A DNA stretch of 33,639 nucleotides from Acidihalobacter prosperus (GCF_000754095.2 NZ_JQSG02000003.1:713402-747040); one strand, 5' to 3'. Positions 18,206-25,794 are shown, counted from the first letter of the stretch. The notes: generated by a model from the letters alone, not told the origin. Numbers and translations: made by a program.

Positions 18206-19475
18206 ATGATGACTACCCGCAATGATGCTACGCCAGCGACCACCTGGGTGGCGATCGATATTGCCAAGCGCACCCATGCCGTTCTCATCGAAACGCCTGA
18301 TGGCAAGCATCGGCGCTTCCGGATGAACAGCTTGCAGGAAGACCATCAGCGGTTGGTCGATCTGCTGCATTTGTGCCCTGCTCCGGTTCGTATCGCCTTT
18401 GAACCGACCGGGGATTGCCACCGGACACTGGCGTACCGTTTGCTCAAGGAGGGTTTCGATGTCTGCCTGGTTTCCTCGATCGCTGGCGCTCGTTACCGCG
18501 AGGCGCTGTTCAACTCGTGGGATAAGAACGACCCGAAGGATGCCGCAGTGATCCTCGCCCTGCTCAAGCAGGGCGTTACTCAGCGCTATGCCGATCCGCT
18601 AATCGCCGGCCACCATGGGCTGCGGGAGCTGTCCAAAACCCACTACCAGATCAGTCTGGCCCGAACGCGGCTCCAGCACAACCTGATGACACACTATTTG
18701 CCGCTGTATTTCCCGGAGAGCGAACGCTACTTCCGCTCCACGCTGGCGGAGTGGTTTGCACGCTTCCTGATCCGTTTCCCGACGGCGGCCTCAGTGCGTG
18801 CGTTGTCCTTTGAGGCGTTCGAGCGCGAGGCCTGGGACGTGGTTGGGCGCAAGGTCAACAAACGCTCCTGGATTCGGGAACTGTACGATACGGCGTGTGC
18901 CAGCATTGGCTTGCCGATCGCTGGCGACGATGTGGCCATCGAGACGTTTCGGCTCCAACTGCGCCGTTATCAGCAACTGATCGAACAACGCGAGGCCCTG
19001 GCCGAGACCGCGCATCGCCTGCTGCGGGGACGCCCCGATTACGAGTCGTTGCGATCCATTCCCGGTATAGGGCCTGTGCTCGCCCTCACTATCTTGGCCG
19101 AGGCAGGCGATTTGCGCCCACCGGCAGTTTCTCAAGTACTGCGGCCTGGATTTGTCCAAGTCGCAATCAGGCCAGTTCCGTGGCCAGGAGAAGTTGTCCA
19201 AGCGCGGCAACGCCAGACTGCGCTTCGCCTTCTGGTTCGCCGCGACCATCGCCGTGCGCATGCGTGAGAACAGCTTCCGGCAAAAGTACGAGCGTTATGT
19301 GCAACCCGACCCGCTCAACGCCGATCGCAAACGCAAAGCGTTGACGGCGGTCGCGGCCAAGATGGCGCGGGTCGCTTACAGCCTGGTCAAGCATCGAACC
19401 ACGTACCACTGTTATTTCGAAACGAGTTTGCCCCGTGGATCGACCCCTCTCTGTAGGGCCGTTGGGACCGATTAG
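18206..19475 (+). pseudogene. IS110-family recombinase/transposase, frameshifted
   Basis: ATG 18206 follows AGGAG at 7 nt. The N-terminal RuvC-like DEDD domain is clear: TTWVAIDIAKRTHAV (first Asp), IAFEPTGDCHRTLAYRLL (Glu) and NSWDKNDPKDAAVI (two Asp). The C-terminal Transposase_20 domain starts at SLRSIPGIGPVLALTILAEA. Near 19114-19122, after GDLR, the frame is lost: the natural continuation QFLKYCGLDLSKSQSGQFRG, with the serine-containing catalytic region, is in another frame running to 19475. The expected linker between DLR and QFLKYCG is several residues longer in the family, so a small deletion is the likely lesion. Confidence 0.85.
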
Positions 19476-19703
19476 GATCCCGTAGATAATGTTCGGGCCT
19501 TCCACGGGACCCCATGCTGTTTTAAGCACGGTCGAGGCCGCTTGGCGGACCTCGTGTTCACTATGGGTTAGATCAGGGGATATTTTCGATCGTGGAAGCC
19601 CACGGGCATCGTTCGATAGCGGCGGATACAGCCATTCAAGGACGTCCAGCACGGCCTAGGCTGCTTTCGCCTGTACCTCAGCGCTTGACTCTACAGTTAG
19701 CAC
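19476..19703 (+). ncRNA. Candidate guide (bridge) RNA region at the IS110-family right end
   Basis: A non-coding stretch of 228 bp with visible pairing. CGAGGCCGC (19533-19541) pairs with GCGG plus CCTCG (19545-19554). CGTGG and CCACG form a small hairpin around 19585-19600. CTTCCACG near 19500 can pair with CGTGGAAG in the same later stretch. IS110/IS1111 elements encode a structured RNA in a non-coding end that pairs with donor and target DNA. The stems are seen; the RNA itself is inferred from family and position. Confidence 0.35.
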
Positions 19704-20251
19704 GTTGTCGCAGCGGATGGCCTGCGGCGCACCGCGCCATTCGATGAGCTGATCCAGCGCGCGCACAACCCGCTCGGCGGGCAGCGAGAAGTCGACCTCG
19801 ATGCACAGTCCTTCGCGGTTGTAGTCGTCGATGACGTTGAACAACCGATATGTGCGCCCGTCCTGTAGGCTGTCGTGCATGAAGTCCATCGACCAGTTCT
19901 GGTTGATCGCCTCAGGCACGGCCAGCGGTTCGGGCCTCTCGCGCACGATCCGCCGTTTGGGCTTGATCCGCAGATTGAGCTCCAGCTCCCGGTAGATGCG
20001 GTACACGCGCTTGTGGTTCCAACCAAAGCCCTTGACGTTGCGCAAGTGCAGGAAGCACAGCCCAAAGCCCCAGTTGCGCTGGTTGTGCGTGAGCCGAACC
20101 AGCCAGTCGGCGATCCGTGCGTTCTCTTGCGACAGCTTCGCCTGGTACCGATAACACGTCTGGCTGATGCCAAACGCCCGGCAGGCCTGAGCGATGCTGA
20201 TACCCCGTTGCGCCACACAGGCTCGGGCCCTCTCCCGGCGCGAAGAGGGCC

Positions 20252-20518
20252 TTACCATTTTCCCTCGAGCGCTTCCTTGCGAACCCCCGAGATCAGCCGT
20301 TCCTCGGCGTACATCTTCTTCAACCGCCGGTTCTCATCCTCAAGTTCCTTGAGTCGGGCCATCAGTGAGGCATCCATGCCACCGTACTTGGCCCGCCACT
20401 TGTAGAACGCGGCGCTACTCATGCCGTGCTCGCGGCACAGCTCAGGCACGGGCGTGCCGGCCTCGGCCTGCTTGAGAATGCCAATGATCTGACTGTCCGT
20501 GTAACGCGATTTCTTCAT
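20252..20518 (-). CDS. IS3-family orfA (helix-turn-helix protein)
   Basis: An 88-residue protein reading [20 protein letters not shown], then [20 protein letters not shown], then [20 protein letters not shown] with a leucine-zipper-like tail ([13 protein letters not shown]). This is the HTH_Tnp_1 pattern of IS407/IS51-like IS3 elements. It binds the element ends and, in intact elements, joins OrfB by a -1 frameshift. It overlaps the start of orfB by 7 bp. It is intact itself, but its partner orfB is split, so the element cannot move without help in trans. Confidence 0.9.
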   Translation of the reverse strand: MKKSRYTDSQIIGILKQAEAGTPVPELCREHGMSSAAFYKWRAKYGGMDASLMARLKELEDENRRLKKMYAEERLISGVRKEALEGKW

Positions 20519-20551
20519 GCAGAATCTCCTTGACCTTGAGTATCGGAAAAT

Positions 20552-20589
20552 TCCACTTCTGAACGCTACTACTTTGTGGGGGGATTACC
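20552..20589 (-). repeat. Right terminal inverted repeat of the IS3-family element
   Basis: On the minus strand, GGTAATCCCCCCA begins at 20589 and GTTCAGAAGTGGA ends at 20552. It mirrors the left end at 17806-17842. Confidence 0.8.
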
Positions 20590-20656
20590 GGGCGGGATAG
20601 CGCATTCTCGATGAATCGGAACGCAGACAGTGATTCAGGGCTTTAATCAACGGCAA

Positions 20657-20887
20657 TCAAATCCACTCATTATCCTGGACCATCATATTCTTAAAATTTT
20701 CCATTTCAGAGGAATCTGTGCGGCCACAAGATTGAGAGCACACGAGTTTTTTATACAATGTGACGCTTAACAAAACATGGGTGGGTTCGCCGCGCGTGGT
20801 GATAAAGACAAGCCCATCATCGGCTATATTTTTGGCTTTCCCAGCGTTACGAGTAAATTTCCTGCTTGCGATTACAGTGACTTTCAT
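20657..20887 (-). CDS. Phd/YefM-like antitoxin, apparently orphan
   Basis: A 76-residue protein from ATG 20885-20887: MKVTVIASRKFTRNAGKAKN, then GLVFITTRGEPTHVLLSVTL and YKKL. This fits the Phd/YefM fold (typical family pattern: SSREFNQDTSRAKKAA, GPVFITDRGRPAHVLL, YQKL). Such antitoxins bind DNA through the N-terminus and neutralise PIN-domain, Doc or RelE toxins with the tail. The tail (SSEMENFKNMMVQDNEWI) is unlike common ones. The frame is open upstream to 21043, but only this start gives the family N-terminus. CACTAT is repeated about 10 bp apart just upstream on this strand, a possible operator. The toxin expected downstream is absent: the IS3 end begins 67 bp after the stop. Confidence 0.72.
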   Translation of the reverse strand: MKVTVIASRKFTRNAGKAKNIADDGLVFITTRGEPTHVLLSVTLYKKLVCSQSCGRTDSSEMENFKNMMVQDNEWI

Positions 20888-20950
20888 AAAGCACCATAGT
20901 GTGAAATCTATAGTGTTGCAAAACTTTCGCATTTTTGCCCGTGTAACGAC

Positions 20951-20984
20951 GCATGCGCGCCTCTTGCCTAAGAGGCGCGCATGC
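20951..20984. terminator. Perfect 15-bp hairpin
   Basis: GCATGCGCGCCTCTT (20951-20965), loop GCCT, and the exact complement at 20970-20984. It lies 16 bp downstream of the lipoprotein stop on the minus strand and before the antitoxin gene, so it probably ends the oxidase operon transcript. No U tract follows on either strand, so it may instead be an mRNA-stabilising stem. Confidence 0.6.
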
Positions 20985-20999
20985 TGATCCATGAAAACT

Positions 21000-21383
21000 T
21001 TATTTTCTATATCGTATAGCGACAGCGTTGAGGATTGGCACACTAACCGGCGGCCTCACCACAGCTTGAGTTCGGTGAGGCATTCTGTATACCTCTCTTC
21101 TAGACATCGCATGGGTGAGTTTCGACACGATAATGGCATCGGCGCCTATATTTTTTGCCTTAGATATCATATCAGCCAACAAAGTCTTATAACTCATGCC
21201 AGGTATACCGGTGGTTTTTAGCTTTGCGATAACCACATAGGGTTTTTGCGGAGGCACTTGCAACACAGAAACTGCTTTAGTTGGCAGAAATTTTTTTCCA
21301 CCATCACCATATATGGCATTTGTCGTGGCGCAGCCACCCAGAAAAATCAAAACAACGAATGATACAAGGTATTTTGAGAGCAT
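21000..21383 (-). CDS. Small lipoprotein of unknown function
   Basis: A 127-residue protein with a lipoprotein signal: MLSKYLVSFVVLIFLGGCA, lipobox LGGC with Cys18. The mature part has VLQVPPQKPYVVIAKLKTTG, then MISKAKNIGADAIIVSKLTH, ending NAVAIRYRK. This alpha/beta pattern with KA..LGADA resembles small envelope proteins such as YbjQ- or DUF4156-like proteins, but I cannot name the family. A strong AGGAG site lies 7 nt before the ATG. It is the last gene of the minus-strand oxidase operon, 37 bp after the DoxX-like gene, and is followed by a perfect hairpin. It probably resides in the outer or inner membrane leaflet facing the periplasm. Confidence 0.75.
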   Translation of the reverse strand: MLSKYLVSFVVLIFLGGCATTNAIYGDGGKKFLPTKAVSVLQVPPQKPYVVIAKLKTTGIPGMSYKTLLADMISKAKNIGADAIIVSKLTHAMSRREVYRMPHRTQAVVRPPVSVPILNAVAIRYRK

Positions 21384-21420
21384 GATGCATCTCCTTTTTA
21401 GTATGATTCCGGATGATGAT

Positions 21421-22404
21421 CTACTTGGATTCGCCAGAGGCTATCAAGGCCTCGGCTTCCATCAAGCCAGCACGCCTTGGCCAGCGATACAAAACCATAA
21501 GCAGAACGAATATGAAAAAATAAATGATCGCATTACCGAACATATTACCCGGCATGCCAGTCACCCCATTTCCATAGGGCCCTCCAAATCTCTCTGCGGT
21601 CGACCACACCATAAGTGAGAATGCTGCTCCAACAGGCAAAAAATACCGCATGAGTCGACCAGATAACAAACTCCAGGCTATGGACGCCTCGGTAAGAGCA
21701 GCAAGGACACCAAACAAAGTGGGATCGATGCCTCTGATCAAGTCGATCCAGACTTGCAGATATGAAACCAGCCATGCAGGCTGATCTTGTTGCGCGTCGA
21801 CCAAATACCCTATGAAATGATTGACGAAATAAGGATGCCATTTAAACAACGCATCCCATGCCCATAAAAACCCGAAAAAATAGCGAGCCGCATGCAGCCA
21901 AAGCAATATGTGATCATGCTTGGTATGCGCATTTGATGATGTGATCGGCTGACTGATTCTCCAAGTTGTATAGACGAGGATCATCGCGATGGTATAGGGA
22001 GGGGCTATTCCAGCATCCGTGCCACCAGTAGCCGGATTGAAATCGCCCAGGTGCTCAACACCCACCCACATTCCGAACATATACACGATACATATCCACA
22101 ATGTGGACCTTAGCCCTCTTCCTAACAACAAGGTCAGCGCGATGTAAAGATCAATCAGTACAATGCCATTTCCGGCGAGATGAACCTGCCACGCAGACAT
22201 CGGCAACCCAATAAAATGCGCCACTGATTCCTTATTGGCTCCAGATGAGGCATTCCAGGTGTTATAAAGCCAGATAATGCCGAAGATCACGCGCAAATAG
22301 GCGAAAATCATGCTCTGTGCTGGAGTCGATACTGGCGGAATATGCTTAGGTGCATGATGATCAAAACCTAGACATCGGAAAATATTCTGCGTTGTGTTTG
22401 ACAT
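21421..22404 (-). CDS. DoxX/DoxD-like integral membrane protein
   Basis: A 327-residue protein with about eight hydrophobic segments, among them FAYLRVIFGIIWLYNTWNA, IDLYIALTLLLGRGLRSTLW, PYTIAMILVYTTWRI, YFFGFLWAWDALFKW, and near the end FGNAIIYFFIFVLLMVLYRW. The RVxxGxxWL beginning, the W-rich second helical bundle and FGGPYGNGVTGMPGNMFGN near the end resemble DoxX/DoxD proteins. DoxD is the large subunit of thiosulfate:quinone oxidoreductase in sulfur-oxidising acidophiles. Its usual partner DoxA is not visible, so enzyme assignment stays open; a plain DoxX-family membrane protein is equally possible. It sits between the barrel and lipoprotein genes in one operon. Confidence 0.6.
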   Translation of the reverse strand: MSNTTQNIFRCLGFDHHAPKHIPPVSTPAQSMIFAYLRVIFGIIWLYNTWNASSGANKESVAHFIGLPMSAWQVHLAGNGIVLIDLYIALTLLLGRGLRSTLWICIVYMFGMWVGVEHLGDFNPATGGTDAGIAPPYTIAMILVYTTWRISQPITSSNAHTKHDHILLWLHAARYFFGFLWAWDALFKWHPYFVNHFIGYLVDAQQDQPAWLVSYLQVWIDLIRGIDPTLFGVLAALTEASIAWSLLSGRLMRYFLPVGAAFSLMVWSTAERFGGPYGNGVTGMPGNMFGNAIIYFFIFVLLMVLYRWPRRAGLMEAEALIASGESK

Positions 22405-22461
22405 ATCACTCCCCTGCTAACCCCTCTCCGGAGAATACCGCCGGAGAGTGGCATGGCTCAG

Positions 22462-23715
22462 TTAAGGCAAATACCCATGCTCGGTATTGAGCAGGCTCGT
22501 TCGATTACCGAAATAGTCGTTCGATGTCGTGCCGAAATCGTATGCCAGACCTACGGTGACCGTGCTGTTACTCTTCAAATCAGCACCTTGTCCGTTAATC
22601 GAATATTGCAGCCCGCCATGATTACGAAGATAAGCGTATTGCGCTATCAGACTGGTGTTGGCACCCAGGCGGTAGGTGATGTTGGGCACGATGCTGTACC
22701 TGCTGGCAGATACACCGTCAAAGCGCTGATAAGCAATCGTGAGCGCTAGTTGCAGACGTGGCACCAAGTATGGAGATCGAACACGACGCAAGGACACAAC
22801 ATAAGCCTGCGATCGCGCCTGAGCCTGTGATTGAACGGTAGAAACCGAGTGGACACCTGCCCCTTGATTGGAGATCGCTTGAAAACGCAGATCCCAGTGG
22901 TCGATAGGGTCTCGATTCAGATTGATCACACCACCGAACACGTAGCTGTATACATGCTGTCTATTCGGGAGATTACGCACATCCTGGTAATACACTTCGG
23001 CGCCCAGCTGCCGAAGCCAACTGGCATAACGATTTCCAGGTGACAACTCGTAATTGACCTGTATGCCGCCACTGTTGAAAGAATATCGATCAAGCAACTG
23101 TCCCGTCGAGCTCGTTTCGAATTGATGCGACGCAAACCCGGTCAACCTTAGGCGGCTATGGAGCCAGTAGTAGCTTCCTTTCAGCACATCCCCGTATTGC
23201 GAATATTCCGAGACAGCAGTATTGATCATCGCATTGGGGACTTGCGTGTACTCAATCAAATCACTGTCCCTCAACGTTGGGAATGCAATTAGGTAATTAG
23301 GGAGTGATGTACGACCTATGCGCATCCCCCAATGCTGGGATTCAAGGAAGACATTGACCTGGTGGTAGAAAACCGGCCCGATACCGGAACCGGCATCAGG
23401 AAAACGCAGACCAAGCAGCATCCCGCCGTGGATACCTGAATAAAGTCGACTGTCAAATTGAGCATCCAGAAACGAATCTGAATAATTGATCATGCTGCCG
23501 GGCTGGCTGCCGCCGACCGTTAAATCAGACGTTGACCCGTCAGCCGTAGCGATGCCTCTTCCCATTATGCTTACGCGTGGCGCGACAGAGGAAGTGCCGA
23601 CCGAGCGCATGAAAGAAGTGTCACCGAACGCAGTTGGAGCATGGACCATCAGAAACGCAGCCACTGCGATGCTGGATCGGCGGATTCCATTCGATAGATA
23701 TTCAATAATTAGCAT
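22462..23715 (-). CDS. Outer-membrane beta-barrel (porin-like) protein
   Basis: A 417-residue exported protein. The signal peptide is RRSSIAVAAFLMVHAPTAFG, with cleavage near residue 31. The mature chain alternates hydrophobic and polar residues in many strands (LYSGIHGGMLLGLRF, LRLTGFASHQFETSS, IQVNYELSPGNRYASW, LQLALTIAYQRF, SLIAQYAYLRN, STVTVGLAYDFG), has no cysteine in the barrel and is rich in Tyr, Ser and Asn, as outer-membrane barrels are. I cannot assign a family. It lacks the terminal Phe; the last strand ends at AYDFG, followed by a 20-residue tail. It begins 15 bp after the oxidase stop, with a GGGGG-rich leader. It may admit metal or a sulfur compound to the oxidase, or be a structural pore. 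Confidence 0.7.
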   Translation of the reverse strand: MLIIEYLSNGIRRSSIAVAAFLMVHAPTAFGDTSFMRSVGTSSVAPRVSIMGRGIATADGSTSDLTVGGSQPGSMINYSDSFLDAQFDSRLYSGIHGGMLLGLRFPDAGSGIGPVFYHQVNVFLESQHWGMRIGRTSLPNYLIAFPTLRDSDLIEYTQVPNAMINTAVSEYSQYGDVLKGSYYWLHSRLRLTGFASHQFETSSTGQLLDRYSFNSGGIQVNYELSPGNRYASWLRQLGAEVYYQDVRNLPNRQHVYSYVFGGVINLNRDPIDHWDLRFQAISNQGAGVHSVSTVQSQAQARSQAYVVSLRRVRSPYLVPRLQLALTIAYQRFDGVSASRYSIVPNITYRLGANTSLIAQYAYLRNHGGLQYSINGQGADLKSNSTVTVGLAYDFGTTSNDYFGNRTSLLNTEHGYLP

Positions 23716-23730
23716 GATTAACTATCCCCC

Positions 23731-25056
23731 TTATTCGTCAATGGCAGTAAGTGGCGCATAGCCGCCGACGAAATCCTCATATTCGAGAGTCGTCAGCATT
23801 CCGCCTGGGTAAACACCATTGTTTGTCACGCGTGTCGTGTCATGATCGTGGAACGTCCAGACACCCGGGTTGTTGCCATAAACGACAATATCGGCAGTTT
23901 TCCCTGGCTTCACAGCGATAGTATTCCCTCGTATCGGCGCCGGTAGCAGCGCGCCATCATTGGCAACCTGATAGAAATCATGCCCATGCAGATGCATGTA
24001 ATGCTCCAAAAAACCACCATTGATCAACCTAATTCGGATCCATTCTCCCGGCTTGATCAACAAGGGACTCGTTGCAGGATAGCTTTTTCCATTTATGCCA
24101 AAAAAATTCCAATTTGGCAGAACGGAACCACCTTGATTCCTGTTTTGACTATACGGAGGAATATATCCCGCCTTTATATGTTTCTTCAGATCGCCATAAT
24201 TACGAAAAACGGCCAGCGTTTCCTTGGAAAGCTTATGCAATTTCATAAGCCTCATCTTTTCCTTCATACGTTCCAGCATTGCATTGAAGCCCTGGCGCGC
24301 GTAATCCAGAGCGAATGCCTCAAGCACCATGGTGTAATCACGGGCGTATGGGAATTGCTTTCGCACCGGATCGTCCTTGGACTCGACGATAAATGCACCA
24401 TGCATACCTTGTGCTTGATGCAACGGAGTCGAGAAGTGGCAGTGATAGAAATGTGTGCCATAGGGTGCTGCTCGAAATTTATAAACGAACTTCTGACCTG
24501 GCATCAGTGGAGGTTGGGTAGTGTATGGAACACCATCCATCTCATACGGCGAGAATAGACCATGCCAATGAATGGTATGCATCAAGCCCGTTTTGTTCGT
24601 GAAAACCACTTTTACCCAATCACCTTCCTGAACGCGTATTTCTGGACCGGGAACTTGCCCATTGAAGGCCAGCGCGTGCATTTTTACGCCGTCTACCAGT
24701 TCATGCTCGGTCAACACCACATCTATATGGAACGTTTTGAACTCAACTTCGCTCTCACTGGGTATATTTTCATACGTGTACAGCGGCGAAATATCCCTCC
24801 CCACCCGCATGGCACCACCAAATCTATTCCTGGGATCGTTGTATCCAGGGCCCCCATCCAGCTTTTTTCCAGGCACTGGTCGAAAAGCACCACCCGGTAT
24901 TGGAATGCCTCCGGGGCGGCCGGCTGGTATCACCGACGTACTGGCTGATGATGAAATATTTGCGTCATTAATGCCTTCTGCCTGAGCCGTGCGCGAACCC
25001 AGGGCACCCAGGGCCAATCCCGCCGCACCGGATTTGATGAAATGTCTACGATCCAT
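23731..25056 (-). CDS. Two-domain multicopper oxidase, type 1 copper in domain 1
   Basis: A 441-residue Tat-exported enzyme (MDRRHFIKSGAAGLALGALG; a longer frame to 25134 would bury the twin arginines). Four HxH motifs for a trinuclear copper site are present: MHTIHWHG (His163, 165), YHCHF (His205, 207), HYMHLHGHDF (His355, 357) and FHDHD (His403, 405). The type 1 set is complete only in domain 1, where YHCHFSTPLHQAQGM supplies Cys206, His213 and Met218. In the C-terminal domain the usual HCHxxxH reads HDHDTTR, so Cys is Asp404. This matches two-domain laccases with the blue site in domain 1 ('type C'). A basic helical insertion (about residues 255-305) is unusual. Substrate unknown: Cu(I), a phenol or another reductant is possible. 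Confidence 0.82.
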   Translation of the reverse strand: MDRRHFIKSGAAGLALGALGSRTAQAEGINDANISSSASTSVIPAGRPGGIPIPGGAFRPVPGKKLDGGPGYNDPRNRFGGAMRVGRDISPLYTYENIPSESEVEFKTFHIDVVLTEHELVDGVKMHALAFNGQVPGPEIRVQEGDWVKVVFTNKTGLMHTIHWHGLFSPYEMDGVPYTTQPPLMPGQKFVYKFRAAPYGTHFYHCHFSTPLHQAQGMHGAFIVESKDDPVRKQFPYARDYTMVLEAFALDYARQGFNAMLERMKEKMRLMKLHKLSKETLAVFRNYGDLKKHIKAGYIPPYSQNRNQGGSVLPNWNFFGINGKSYPATSPLLIKPGEWIRIRLINGGFLEHYMHLHGHDFYQVANDGALLPAPIRGNTIAVKPGKTADIVVYGNNPGVWTFHDHDTTRVTNNGVYPGGMLTTLEYEDFVGGYAPLTAIDE

Positions 25057-25233
25057 TCGATTAATCCTCGCTATGTACGCGTCATTCTGGCCATACAGAG
25101 CCGTACGCCCATGTGACGCACACTTGATTTTCATCAGATAACGGGCAGAACCAGCTTTCGCCGGTTGTACTACGTCGTCACTGAGATTGTGTTTGCTGCG
25201 CGAAGCGCTGGCTTCGCGAGAAATGAGTCAGAC
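25057..25233. other. Spacer inside the oxidase operon
   Basis: About 177 bp between the small exported protein and the oxidase. It holds GAGG before ATG 25056 and no recognisable gene. An extended oxidase frame runs through the first part of it but would lose the Tat signal. Confidence 0.35.
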
Positions 25234-25581
25234 TTAGATCGAGCGAGGAGGTTTGATCGGAGGGGGGTATACGCGTGAATGCAGCGCATTTTTTTCTGCG
25301 ACTGATACCCAGTTGATAGGAGGATAGATGGGGAGAGTGTGTAGTGAAATCAAAGCCGCGCACGATGCCGCATTTCCGGAGCAGCAGCCCCACCCTATTG
25401 GATTGTTGGATGCGTGCCCTGTCGGCGCCGGTGCGGCGGTTTGGGTCATCGTTCTTGCGTAGGCATGACGGGCATTACCGCTGGCAGCATGGCTGGTCAT
25501 TAAAGCGGCGCGCAATGGGCTGCCTGCCATGACTACGACAAGCAACAGGAGTACGCAGCGTTGAAGGTACCTCAATGACAT
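25234..25581 (-). CDS. Small exported Cys/Pro-rich protein
   Basis: A protein of about 115 residues. MSLRYLQRCVLLLLVVVMAG followed by SPLRA is a signal peptide (cleavage near residue 25). The mature part has His- and Met-containing stretches, GWGCCSGNAASCAAL (three cysteines, possible metal site), and ends VYPPPIKPPRSI. Small periplasmic proteins with a Cys cluster and a Pro-rich tail are common next to copper and heavy-metal genes, but I do not recognise the family. Neither the ATG at 25581 nor a TTG at 25647 has a good ribosome site; I chose 25581 because the signal peptide then starts directly. It would be the first gene of the oxidase operon, about 95 bp from a CueR-like promoter. Confidence 0.5.
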   Translation of the reverse strand: MSLRYLQRCVLLLLVVVMAGSPLRAALMTSHAASGNARHAYARTMTQTAAPAPTGHASNNPIGWGCCSGNAASCAALISLHTLPIYPPINWVSVAEKNALHSRVYPPPIKPPRSI

Positions 25582-25675
25582 TTGCGATGTGCTAGTTGCG
25601 CATTTGATGTGATTGCAAAGGTAAAGGTATTGGTATTTGAATCCCAAGCATTAGATGGAGATGAGCCATATTGCT

Positions 25676-25707
25676 ATGATAAACATTGAAGTTAGCTACA
25701 AGGTCAA
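25676..25707 (-). promoter_or_regulatory. CueR/MerR-type promoter for the oxidase operon
   Basis: On the minus strand: TTGACC (25707-25702), a 20-bp spacer, then TATCAT (25681-25676). The overlong spacer is the hallmark of MerR-family activation. It contains the dyad ACATTG-N10-CAAGGT (plus strand 25683-25704), 18 of 22 identical to the copA operator. Confidence 0.65.
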
Positions 25708-25762
25708 TAGGCCTCTCCAGATTTTTCGCTATCTCCATGTCTGCATACTTACGCGACAGCCC

Positions 25763-25794
25763 TTGACATTGAACCTAGCAACAAGGCTTAAACT
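25763..25794 (+). promoter_or_regulatory. CueR/MerR-type promoter for copA
   Basis: TTGACA (25763-25768), a 20-bp spacer, TAAACT (25789-25794). The dyad ACATTG-N10-CAAGGC covers 25766-25787. This is the standard architecture of CueR-controlled copA promoters. The regulator gene is not in the window. Confidence 0.7.

Larger units (their letters stand above)
18120..19703 (+). mobile_element. IS110-family element inside IS3 orfB
   Basis: 1584 bp, defined by the scarless junction in orfB; one base of ambiguity exists because a C is shared at both ends. It has no terminal inverted repeats and no target duplication, as expected for IS110/IS1111 elements, whose DEDD recombinases insert at short specific targets. 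The left non-coding end is short (about 86 bp). The right one, after the recombinase frame, is about 228 bp and contains several stems, the layout in which IS1111-type elements place their guide (bridge) RNA. The recombinase is frameshifted, so this copy is probably immobile. Confidence 0.85.
17847..20258 (-). pseudogene. IS3-family orfB transposase, split by IS110 insertion
   Basis: The 5' part (20258 down to 19704) begins [20 protein letters not shown]. It has the HTH_21 segment [20 protein letters not shown] and the first two catalytic aspartates in [11 protein letters not shown] and [11 protein letters not shown], and it ends at the codons for IRCDN. The 3' part (18119 down to 17847) resumes GPEYVSTTLAAWADRH and contains the catalytic glutamate in NAYIERYNR and the usual end NHERPNMALGGITPKQKLAL. 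Joining 18119 to 19704 restores IRCDNGPEY in frame with no missing or extra base. The gene was therefore intact until the IS110-family element entered. Confidence 0.9.
17806..20589 (-). mobile_element. IS3-family element, interrupted by an IS110-family element
   Basis: Ends match as inverted repeats. The left end (from 17806) and the complement of the right end (from 20589) share GGTAATCCCCCCA, then, after about 12 differing bases, GTTCAGAAGTGGA. Inside are orfA (20252-20518) and orfB on the minus strand, with orfB split by an insertion at 18120-19703. Without that insert the element would be 1200 bp, a normal IS3-family size. No direct repeat flanks it (CAC on the left, GGG on the right). 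The left flank is a TnpB tail whose continuation is absent on the right, so a deletion or rearrangement followed insertion. Confidence 0.85.
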
